From the NCBI RefSeq assembly GCF_000226115.1, contig NC_016458.1, positions 9,405,501-9,469,500 on the forward strand: a DNA stretch of 64,000 nucleotides. Reading direction: 5' to 3'. This stretch comes from Thermothielavioides terrestris NRRL 8126. Taxonomy: Eukaryota; Ascomycota; Sordariomycetes; Sordariales; Chaetomiaceae. The notes beneath the pieces were generated by a model. That model ran no database searches. It was given only the letters and a program-made list of their open reading frames with translations, and was not told where the DNA came from. Of this stretch, positions 53,362 to 61,657 are shown piece by piece (the first letter of the stretch is position 1; the number at the start of each line of letters is the position of its first letter). Both the position numbers and the translations under genes were made by a program.

Positions 53362-54405
53362 ATGCTGCTGTGCGCCGCCGCCGCTGCGGCCTGGTTGGCG
53401 ACGGCGATCTCGCCCGCGGCTGCCGGCCCGCTCGCCTCCCCGAAGCGCGGCCTGGCCTTCACGCCCAACGCAACTACGCGGGCGGACGACTCCATCTGGG
53501 TCACCCAGCCGTCGGATCTGACCTGGTACTACAACTACAAGTCGAGCCCGGAATCGGTCTTCTCGCACCTGCCGCAGTCCCAGTTCGAGTTCGTGCCCAT
53601 GCTGTGGGGCGCCCCGTCGAGCCTGGACGACACCACCTTCCTGACGACTGTCAAGGGCCTCATCCAGGACGGCGGCGTCAACGTCACCCACGTCCTGTCG
53701 TTCAACGAGCCCGACGGCTCTTTCGCTGACGGCGGCAGCAACATCGAACCCGCCGCCGCGGCCCGGGTCTGGGTCAACAACATCATCCCGCTGCAGAAGC
53801 TCGGCGTGCGCGCGGGGCTGCCATCGTGCACCGGCGGAACCACGGGCATCCCGTGGCTGCAGAGCTTCCTGAGCGAGTGCTCCAAGCTCGTGAGCACCGG
53901 CGGCAAGACGCAGAACTGCTCCTACGACTTCGTCGCCATTCACTGGTACGGCAACTTCGAGGGGCTGGCGAGCCACATGGGCGAGTACTCGGCCGCGTGA
54001 GTCCGGACTCTTGTCGACCCCGGCGGCTGCCTGGAACGGCGACGGCTGACTGTTTGATGCAGCTTTCCCAACGCGTCCATGTGGATCACCGAGTACAACA
54101 TCGACAACCAAGACTTGGCCACAACGCAGGCCTTCTACAACACGTCGGCCGAGTACTTCGACCGCCTGGACTTTGTCGAGCGCTACGCCTACTTCGGCGC
54201 CTTCCGCAGCGATGTGTCCAACGTCGGGCCCAACGGCGCCATGCTCAGTGCCGGCGGCAACCTGACCGACATTGGTGCCTGGTATCTCGGCCGCCCCGCG
54301 ACCGGCGTGAGCCCCACCGCCGGCTCCCTCGGCTTCCGTGCGGCTGTCCCGCGGGGCGCCATGGCCGCCGTCGGGGCGGCGCTGGCCGCGGTGCTGCTCC
54401 TATAA
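53362..54405 (+). CDS. GH128-type endo-beta-1,3-glucanase, probably GPI-anchored
   Basis: Two exons, 53362-53996 and 54063-54405, product 325 aa. The chosen start gives a textbook signal peptide (MLLCAAAAAAWLATAISPAA, cleavage near 22). The TIM-barrel carries LSFNEPD with Glu116 as acid/base and WITEYN with Glu222 as nucleophile, plus AIHWYG between them. That is the arrangement of glycoside hydrolase family 128, to which Asl1-type wall proteins belong. The intron splits just before FPNASMWITEYN. The C-terminus is a hydrophobic tail (AAVGAALAAVLLL) after small residues, as needed for a GPI anchor. It probably remodels cell-wall beta-1,3-glucan at the surface. The frame has no visible RIP damage although it starts about 540 bp from the transposon. 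Confidence 0.88.
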
Positions 54406-55094
54406 AGGCTAAGGTCGCCAGCCTGGATCTACCCAAATCTTTGGAATGTTTTGATTATCCGGGCTTTCCCAGACCTGATGTGCATATTCTCAGCTGCGAA
54501 TGGCGATGCATTGTATTTATCCTTCCGACTTTTGCGGTCCAAAACACGCATATAGACGGCGTCGGGTGCTTGCATAGACCGTGGGACATCAAAGGGTTGG
54601 CGCGACAGTCGCCTGCACTAGGAAGGGGATATGGCGTGGCGCTGAGCGGTGTCTCTTCGCCAGACTGACATCCATCACGTACGATAGCGGCGCAGCGGCA
54701 GCAGGGAGCTCGTCGCAGGGGTGCGGTGCAATTGCCGTTGTGCGGCGTCGTCCTCGCCTCACCTTCCGCGTTTGAATCGACAAGCTGAGGCCTAAGACAT
54801 TTCCAAGCACAATCCGTGTCCTCCCGTCCTATCGCGCCGATCGTGAGTGCGGCGCTGCACAAGCGGTCTGGACTGGCGTCGACGTGCGGCATCCCAAGAC
54901 GGGCTCGTACATACTCCGTTCGCTGCCGTTGCTTGTCGTCTCCCGGCCCAATGCTCGTTGCCATGCGTCCGTGTTGATGGCCGATCTACGAACGAAAGAA
55001 GCCGCTGTTGACAGCCCCGTCGCGGTTGAGGACGCCAGGCCCTGTACGCCCACCAGTTCCAGGGCATCATCGAGGTGCTTCCACCCACACCCTG
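54406..55094. other. Intergenic stretch
   Basis: About 690 bp between the glucanase gene and the MFS remnant. I looked for the missing N-terminal half of the transporter here and could not recognise it. Confidence 0.45.
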
Positions 55095-55623
55095 ATGGCG
55101 GCCATGGTGCTGGGCTTGGGGGTGGCCGGGCTGGTGCTGCTATACGCGCTGCCGCGTGGCCGCGCCTTCGCGCCGGGCCTGCTGGTCGACTTCTATTGCC
55201 TGGCACTACTCACTGCGTGCATCGAGCTGGTCGTGGAGTGGATCCTGGCTAACATGGCCGGCGAGACCAAGAAGTCTGCCATCATAGCGCTGTTCAACGC
55301 GGCCTCGGCGGCCGGTGCCATCGTCGGCCCGTTGCTCTTCGGCCCGGCCGACGGCCCGCGGCCCGGAGTACCGCCGCGGACTGCGCGGCACCGTGGCCGT
55401 GTTCGCGGCGCTGCTCGTGGTCGTGCTGCTGCAGGTGGCCGTCTTGGCGCTGCTGAACGTGGCGCATGCCCGCATCGCCAACGGCAAGGACGGCCGCATC
55501 CACGCCCACTCAACGGAAGACCGGTACGTGGACATGCGGGCGCAACACGCGGACACCGTGGGCAGCCGGGCATTTGCCGGCCGGACGGAATGCGAGAACG
55601 ACCAGTTCGTGTGCGCCTACTAG
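55095..55623 (+). pseudogene. MFS transporter remnant (ACS/Dal5-like C-terminal half)
   Basis: Only the second half of a 12-helix transporter is present. The first part reads LVVEWILANMAGETKKSAII and on to AGAIVGPLLFGPADGPR, the conserved segment of fungal anion:cation symporters (allantoate/pantothenate type). At about 55365 the frame shifts and continues PEYRRGLRGTVAVFAALLVV, ending with ENDQFVCAY at the TAG (55621-55623). The characteristic ACS tail (STEDRYVDM ... ENDQFVxxY) is intact. There is no N-terminal half and no intron that would repair the frame, so I call it a relic. GC content is normal, so RIP is not the cause. A sequencing indel could explain the shift but not the missing half. 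Confidence 0.75.
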
Positions 55624-56018
55624 TCTAGTAAGCGGGCAACCACCCCAGTCGTGGCATCTGGGAGCCCGCCAGGGGCCGTTTGGGCGTGTGGCCCCCCTCC
55701 GAACCCGCACTCGCACCAAACCAGTCGCCTCCGCAGGATCGGGACTGGTCGGGGCTAGGCCGGGCCTAGGTCCGGACCCCGCCCGGCGCTGGGGACTGGC
55801 AAGCTGCCGCGCATGCCGGCTAAATGCGCGGTGGAGCTGCTCATTGCTCGCTTGCCCCTCACGTCCGCATATCTCGCCCTTTAGGTCGCTCGTATACATA
55901 ATAGAAAGAAGCCTGAGATTCAATCTTGGGAGTGAGGGTTCCTTGACTTAGACGTTGCTTTCCTCTCCTCAGACACCCGACCAGTACCCTGTGACCCTGT
56001 GACTGACAGGCAGCCACG
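55624..56018. other. Intergenic stretch
   Basis: About 395 bp of promoter-side DNA before the GH43 gene. No gene seen. Confidence 0.45.
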
Positions 56019-57638
56019 ATGCCGCTGGTACGCAACCCGATCCTGCCGGGCTTCAACCCGGACCCGTCGGTGCTGCGGGTCGGCGAGGACTACTACATCG
56101 CGACATCGACGTTCGAGTGGTTCCCGGGCGTGCAGATCCACCACTCGCGCGACCTGGCCAACTGGGAGCTGGCGGCCCGCCCGCTGAGTCGCAAGAGCCA
56201 GCTGGACATGCGCGGCGACCCGGACAGCTGCGGCATCTGGGCGCCGTGCCTGACACACGACGGCGAGCGCTTCTGGCTCGTGTACACGGACGTCAAGCGC
56301 AAGGACGGCTCGTTCAAGGACGCGCACAACTACATCGTCAGCGCGCCGGCCATCGAGGGCCCCTGGTCGGACCCGGTGTACGCCAACTCGTCCGGCTTCG
56401 ACCCGTCGCTGTTCCACGACGACGACGGGCGCAAGTGGTTCGTCAACATGCTGTGGGACCACCGCCGCCGCCCGCAGCTGTTCGCGGGCATCGCGCTGCA
56501 GGAGTTCGACCCGCGCGCCGGCCGCCTCGTCGGCCCGCGCAAGAACATCTTCCCGGGCACCGAGCTGGGGCTCGTCGAGGGCCCGCACCTGTACAAGCGC
56601 AACGGGTGGTACTACCTGCTGACGGCCGAGGGCGGCACGGGCTACGAGCACGCGTGCACGCTGGCCCGGTCGCGCGACATCTGGGGCCCCTACGAGACGC
56701 ACCCGCAGAAGCACATCCTCTCGTCCAAGGACCACCCGCACGCAGCGCTGCAGCGCGCCGGCCACGGCGACATCGTCGACACGCCCGACGGCCGCACGTA
56801 CCTGGTGCACCTGACGGGCCGCCCGATCACACAGCTGCGCCGCTGCATTCTGGGCCGCGAGACGGCCATCCAGGAGGCCTGCTGGGGCGACGACGACTGG
56901 CTGTACGTCAAGAACGGGCCCGTGCCGAGCCTGTTCGTCGACCTGCCCGCCGCGCGCGACGACACCAAGTACTGGGCCGAGCGGCGCTACACGTTCGAGG
57001 CCGGCCTGCCCGCCGACTTCCAGTGGCTGCGCACGCCCGAGCCCGAGCGCATTTTCCGCACGGGCGGCGACGGCCGGCTGACGCTGATCGGGCGCGAGGC
57101 CGTCGGCTCGTGGTTTGAGCAGGCGCTGGTGGCCCGGCGCCAGACGCACTTCTCCATCGACGCCGAGACCGTCATCGACTTCTCGCCGTCGGACGAGCGC
57201 CAGTTCGCGGGCCTGACGGCCTACTACTGCCGCTTCAACTTCTTCTACCTGACCGTGACGGCGCACTCGGACGGCCAGCGCGAGCTGCTGATCATGGCCT
57301 CTGAGGCCTCCTTCCCGCTCGGCGGCCTGCGCTTCCCCCTACCTGCGCCGGCGCCGATCCCGAACCAGGGCAAGGTGCGGCTGGCGCTGTCGATCCGCGG
57401 CCGCGACCTGCAGTTCTACTACGCGCTCGAGGGCGAGCAGGAGCTCAAGAAGATCGGCCCCGTGCTCGACGCCAGCATCGTCTCGGACGAGTGCGGCGGC
57501 CACCAGGTGCACGGCAGCTTCACCGGCGCCTTCGTCGGCGTCGCCGCCTCCGACCTGAACGGCACGGCCGCCGAGGCCCACTTTGACTATTTCCTGTACC
57601 GACCGGTGCACCACGAGAGCGACCGGTATGAGATCTAG
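56019..57638 (+). CDS. Intracellular GH43 beta-xylosidase
   Basis: Intronless, 539 aa, no signal peptide. It is a two-domain GH43 enzyme that releases xylose from xylo-oligosaccharides. The five-bladed propeller (about 1-320) has the catalytic triad Asp15 (GFNPDPS), Asp128 (SSGFDPS) and Glu187 (LVEGPHLYK). This is the same spacing and numbering as the bacterial XynB3 enzyme of Geobacillus stearothermophilus. The C-terminal beta-sandwich (about 330-535) ends AHFDYFLYRPVHHESDRYEI. Together with the secreted CE5 esterase it points to uptake of xylo-oligomers and intracellular cleavage. The compact bacterial-type layout and lack of introns are compatible with an old transfer from bacteria; this is inference. 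Confidence 0.95.
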   Translation: MPLVRNPILPGFNPDPSVLRVGEDYYIATSTFEWFPGVQIHHSRDLANWELAARPLSRKSQLDMRGDPDSCGIWAPCLTHDGERFWLVYTDVKRKDGSFKDAHNYIVSAPAIEGPWSDPVYANSSGFDPSLFHDDDGRKWFVNMLWDHRRRPQLFAGIALQEFDPRAGRLVGPRKNIFPGTELGLVEGPHLYKRNGWYYLLTAEGGTGYEHACTLARSRDIWGPYETHPQKHILSSKDHPHAALQRAGHGDIVDTPDGRTYLVHLTGRPITQLRRCILGRETAIQEACWGDDDWLYVKNGPVPSLFVDLPAARDDTKYWAERRYTFEAGLPADFQWLRTPEPERIFRTGGDGRLTLIGREAVGSWFEQALVARRQTHFSIDAETVIDFSPSDERQFAGLTAYYCRFNFFYLTVTAHSDGQRELLIMASEASFPLGGLRFPLPAPAPIPNQGKVRLALSIRGRDLQFYYALEGEQELKKIGPVLDASIVSDECGGHQVHGSFTGAFVGVAASDLNGTAAEAHFDYFLYRPVHHESDRYEI

Positions 57639-57949
57639 GGGGGTTGGAAGGCGTTGGATGCAGATATAACTTGTAATTGACCACCTAGTGTGCACCGCAC
57701 TCGAGGGCCGCGCTGCACATCCCGTTTGCTTGAATCTTGCCTGAGTCAGGTTTACTACGTGATCTTGGAGGATGGTTGACTAGGATCATGGATGATATGT
57801 TTCGACACCTCCCTCCTCTTAATGGCCTCCCGTGACGACGTTTCTACCCCGGCCCGTAACTCTTACATCATGCCCAATGTTCTCCTCTCGATGATGTCCC
57901 GCATCCGCTCACTCCGCAACCACTAAACCCCGTAGACAAACTGAATAGC
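57639..57949. other. Intergenic stretch
   Basis: About 310 bp between the GH43 gene and the MARVEL-type gene. No feature seen. Confidence 0.45.
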
Positions 57950-58878
57950 ATGGGAGTCGCGTCCAGAATCATCTCGACGATTCTCCGAGCCGGCCAGCTT
58001 TTCTGCGGCGCCGTCGTGCTCGGCATCCTGGGCCACTTTTTCCACAATGTCGGCGAGGCCCACGCACTGGGGCCGGGCGGGCGGCTCATCTACACGGCCA
58101 CCATCGCGGGCATCACGATCCTCGCGTCGCTGGTGCTCATCCCGCCGTTTGCCCACACGTTCTGGTCCTTTCCCCTCGACTTCCTGCTCTTTGCCGCCTG
58201 GCTGGTCGCCTTTTGCCTGACCGAGACGGCAAGTCGATCCTGCTGGCCTTTAATTTCCCCAGGTGATTCCGCATCGGATGCTGACCTGTCGGCCCGCGGC
58301 GACAGCTGAGCGGCCTCCACACGTGCCGGTCGGGCTGGTTCCGCACTTACTGGGGCTTCTACTGGGGCGAGTGGCGCCGGGTGGTTGCCCCGGGCATCAC
58401 TCGGCGGCTCGACGGCTGCAGCGCGTGGCGCTCGGTCCTGGCATTTTCTTTCATCGCCATGTTCCTCTACCTTCTGAGCAGCATACTGGTGCGTTTTCGC
58501 CCCTTCGGCATGCGGGGTGCAGCGATGGGACTAACTCGAGCTAGGGGCTTCTCTGGGTCCGCAGGCACGGGAAGTTCAGGGGGAGGTGAGTGCAGGATGT
58601 CTGTCCTTGGAAGACCGCCCTGCTGATTGGAGGGTGTGATGCGTCAGGCGCCGCGGAGAGCCCATCGGTGTCGCTCCGCCTCCCATGGAGGCTTCGCCGG
58701 CTGGGGCTGCGAGCCAGCCAGCGCCACCGAGCCAGGCCTGGCCGTAAAGCTGCCGCCAAGAGGGCTGCTGCACCGCCAGGGAGACGACGAGAGCGGAATG
58801 CCGAGCCGACGCTACTCAGTGCAGGCTCCCGCTGAACCTGCTCAAGGACAGGAGCTGAACAGACCACGTAAGGCATAA
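57950..58878 (+). CDS. MARVEL-type four-helix membrane protein
   Basis: Modelled as 57950-58228, 58306-58488, 58565-58585 and 58648-58878, product 237 aa. Four hydrophobic segments (about 12-30, 50-66, 75-92 and 138-154) match the MARVEL layout of fungal Nce102-like or related plasma-membrane proteins. The first intron starts GCAAGT, a perfect GC-AG donor. Splicing there joins FCLTET to LSGLHTCRSGWFRTYWG, restoring the Cys-x3-Trp region typical between helices 3 and 4. The third exon is a 21-nt microexon and, with the fourth, is less certain. If the third intron is retained, the protein ends after about 20 more residues. Role probably in membrane organisation (inference). Confidence 0.65.
58229..58305 (+). 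other. GC-AG intron
   Basis: Donor ACG/GCAAGT and acceptor GACAG; 77 nt; phase 0. No GT donor nearby keeps the frame. Confidence 0.7.
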
Positions 58879-59434
58879 ATGGATGCACTCGACGGCCAGG
58901 GCTGGGGTCAACTAAGGACAGTTTAGTGAGCAAAAAGAAATCAGGGTGGACCGTGGTGGCGGCTATGATGTTGACCAGCGGTGAAGTCGCAAAGGGCGCT
59001 CTTTTGGCCGAAGTTCTGGTTCCATTGCGGTTGGAAAGAAAATTCGCTTTGAGCTTCGCAATTCATCTGAATGCACCCGAGGGCCCCAGCCCCCCGACCT
59101 CCGCCATCCTGAAAGGAGGCGCTGTAAGCTAACCCAGCCGGGACTGGGTGGGCAAGGCCCGACCAATATGACGGTCTTCCACTGCGCTGGACTGCGCCTC
59201 CGGTCCCCTGACTGGCCCAGACGCCTTGTCGGCATATGCAGCGCAGTCACATAGGCACCAGTGGCGAGCTGAGGCCCAGAGCCACGCAGAGCCTCGTTCT
59301 GGGCGACGAAGCCGCTGTGCGCTTCCTTATCCACGCGCCAGTTCCCGCTCCAACCTGCGCTTCAACCCGGTTGCTTTCACATCACTACCTATCCACACAA
59401 CCCGACACTGTGGGACCAAACCGTCCCCGCCACG
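58879..59434. other. Intergenic stretch
   Basis: About 555 bp between two plus-strand genes; promoter side of the CorA-like gene. No gene seen. Confidence 0.45.
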
Positions 59435-61246
59435 ATGCCGATCTTCAACCACATGGAAGAATCCGGCGAGGAGGTGCTGGAACAGATCCGCTTCCTCACG
59501 TACAGTCGAAGAGGCTCTGGGGCGGCGGTGTTCACAAGGCCCCTCGCTCACTCGGCCGATCTCCAGAGCTGGCTAGAGCGACAAGAGAACGAATCCTCAG
59601 CAACAGCCGGAACCCTGCCCGGCGACACGGTCGTTCTCGTGCCCTACGAGAGCGGAACCGTACACGAAGATGTGTCCAATCTCACCAAGCTTAGCGCTGC
59701 CTGGCGGGTCCCTGGCGGGATTATGCGGCATCTCCTCCGGCAAGCCGGGGACCACGAACTGGACGCATCGCGGGACGGGGTCAGCTGGAACTCCTGGACT
59801 TCCCACAACCCGCACCTCGTGACCGAGGTCTTCATATGTAACGTGGCTATCGGGTTTCTGGAAGCTGACGGTGGATCGGCACTCCGCGTTATTATATGCC
59901 TCCCCATCGAGTTTTTTGCCAAAGTCGCGCTTGCAATCATTGCGTTCCTGGAACCGGAGCCGGCACCAGCCCCGCGGCAGCTCAGAGCGCTCTGGCTGCG
60001 AATGCTTTTGGTGTGGACGGCAGTCGACCGGTGGAAAAACTTCGACGTGAACTTTATAAACGCTGTAAATAGACAGGCAAGTCAGCACGGCCAACACTCC
60101 AGCCATTTGATTATTACTGAGACCCCCCCGCCCCCTCCCCTCAGGTCGTGGATTTGGGAAAAGCGCAGGAGAGCGTGTCGACTTCAATCACGATGCAGAC
60201 GGCGGAGCGACTGGTGAGCCTCTCCAGGAGCCACGCGCACTACCTCCGCATCCTGAAACAGCATGCGCAAACAGTCCTTCGCGAGGTCAAGCAGGCCGTG
60301 CACGAAGGAGCCGATCTGTCCGACGTCCGTGTCCTCGTCGAGATGGCCACCAACGCGGAGCGCTTCGCCGACGCCTGCAGCGCGAGGATCGGCTTTCTCG
60401 GCGACTCGCTGGATAGCCAACTCAAGGTGGTACGCCATACCCGCCTCCAGCGACCGGGCCAGCAAAGAGCCAACGGCTGACTACCAGGACAGTACCTGAC
60501 CATGATCCAGATTCACAGCATGGGCTATGTGAGGGAAAACCTCATTTCGGTGCGCCGGATCGCCGAGAGCAACGACGCACAGGCCGACGAGCTGCGCAAA
60601 TACGCCAAGGAGTCGCGGGAAGACGCGCGCGACATGAAGCGGCTAGCCTTCCTCACCATGTCATACCTACCGAGTACAGTGGTGGCCGTAGGTGCCCCGT
60701 CCAGCAACACTCGCCCAGGGTGCGTGCGAGTACAGGCCGCTGACCCGGCAGCAGACATTCTTCAGCACGCCATTCCTGGACCTCGACGACAACCTCGAGT
60801 TCAAGGGGCTTAGCAAGCTCTGGATCGTGATGGTCATCAGCGTCGCGTTGACAGCCCTCACCTTCGTGGTCTCCGCGTTGTGGGACTTGCTGTCGAGAAT
60901 GAGAGAGCGTGCGAACGAAAACTCGAAAGAGGCCGCTGGCGGCGAGACCGCGCGCCATAACGTGGACCGAAGCGTCCTGGAGCCCGCCGCCTGGGTGGAT
61001 CCCCAGCTGATACGGCTGCAGGAACTGCTCGCGAAGGCGGCCGAAAGAGAGGGTTCTGACGGGGGTGAACATGCAACCGAGAGCCAGGAAGGGTCTGCTC
61101 CAGGAGCGCCGGTGGACGGCCCCGCCCAGCCGAACACAGACACAGCACAGTCAAACGCTGCCCCGAGCTCTCCCGCATCTGGGCGACCTAGCGATCAGGT
61201 CGGGAACGAAAGTCTCGGCGGCGGCGGTACGGCAGCTCCTGCGTGA
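59435..61246 (+). CDS. CorA-like two-helix membrane protein
   Basis: Four exons: 59435-60076, 60145-60426, 60493-60687 and 60755-61246, product 536 aa. The first intron has a GC donor (CAG/GCAAGT) and a CAG acceptor. The last acceptor is a CAGCAG tandem (exon may begin at 60752 or 60755). The N-terminal 200 residues are a globular domain I do not recognise. Residues about 215-350 form long helices (LRKYAKESREDARDMKRLAF), then LTMSYLPSTVVATFFSTPF and LWIVMVISVALTALTFVVSA give two membrane helices. This is the arrangement of fungal CorA-like proteins. The GMN ion-selectivity motif of true Mg transporters is absent, so transport is doubtful. The C-terminal 110 residues are disordered. Confidence 0.75.
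60077..60144 (+). other. GC-AG intron
   Basis: 68 nt, donor CAG/GCAAGT, acceptor CCCTCAG, phase 0. Second intron with a GCAAGT donor within 2 kb of the one at 58229. Confidence 0.7.
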
Positions 61247-61657
61247 CTGGGTTGGCGGCCGTCGGGAGCGTGCTGTGAGGAAACAAGCCCGAGTGGCCTC
61301 CTATTGTGCTACGAAGAACCCAGGGACAGCGGCTCGGTCGGCGTGTCAGTGTCCGGAATCCTTCCACACAGAGCGAGGATGACCGCTGGTATTGAAGCCA
61401 GCGCGATGTCAAACCCGCCTGGCGGGACACCACCTAGACCACCGTCGGAGCGAAGACAGATCAGGGGCGTCAAAGCTAGATGACATTGACTCAATCAGTT
61501 CCAATGCGATCTTGGATATCTTCCGAAAATATAAAGTTCAAATGAATATACACCGCTACATAGTCCTGAAGCTCTATATGCAGACACATGATTTCGAGAC
61601 AAGGAGGAGAGGAAGTGAATTTGACAACACACGAAAACGCTCTCGCCAATCGGCCCC
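61247..61657. other. Spacer between convergent genes
   Basis: About 410 bp holding 3' ends of the CorA-like and CYP505 genes. No gene seen. Confidence 0.5.

Noticed and set aside
53254..54111. 285-codon minus-strand frame opposite the GH128 gene
   Set aside because: Antisense shadow with no recognisable motif; it also runs across the GH128 intron.
55920..57266. 448-codon minus-strand frame opposite the GH43 gene
   Set aside because: Antisense shadow of a GC-rich gene, with no family resemblance.
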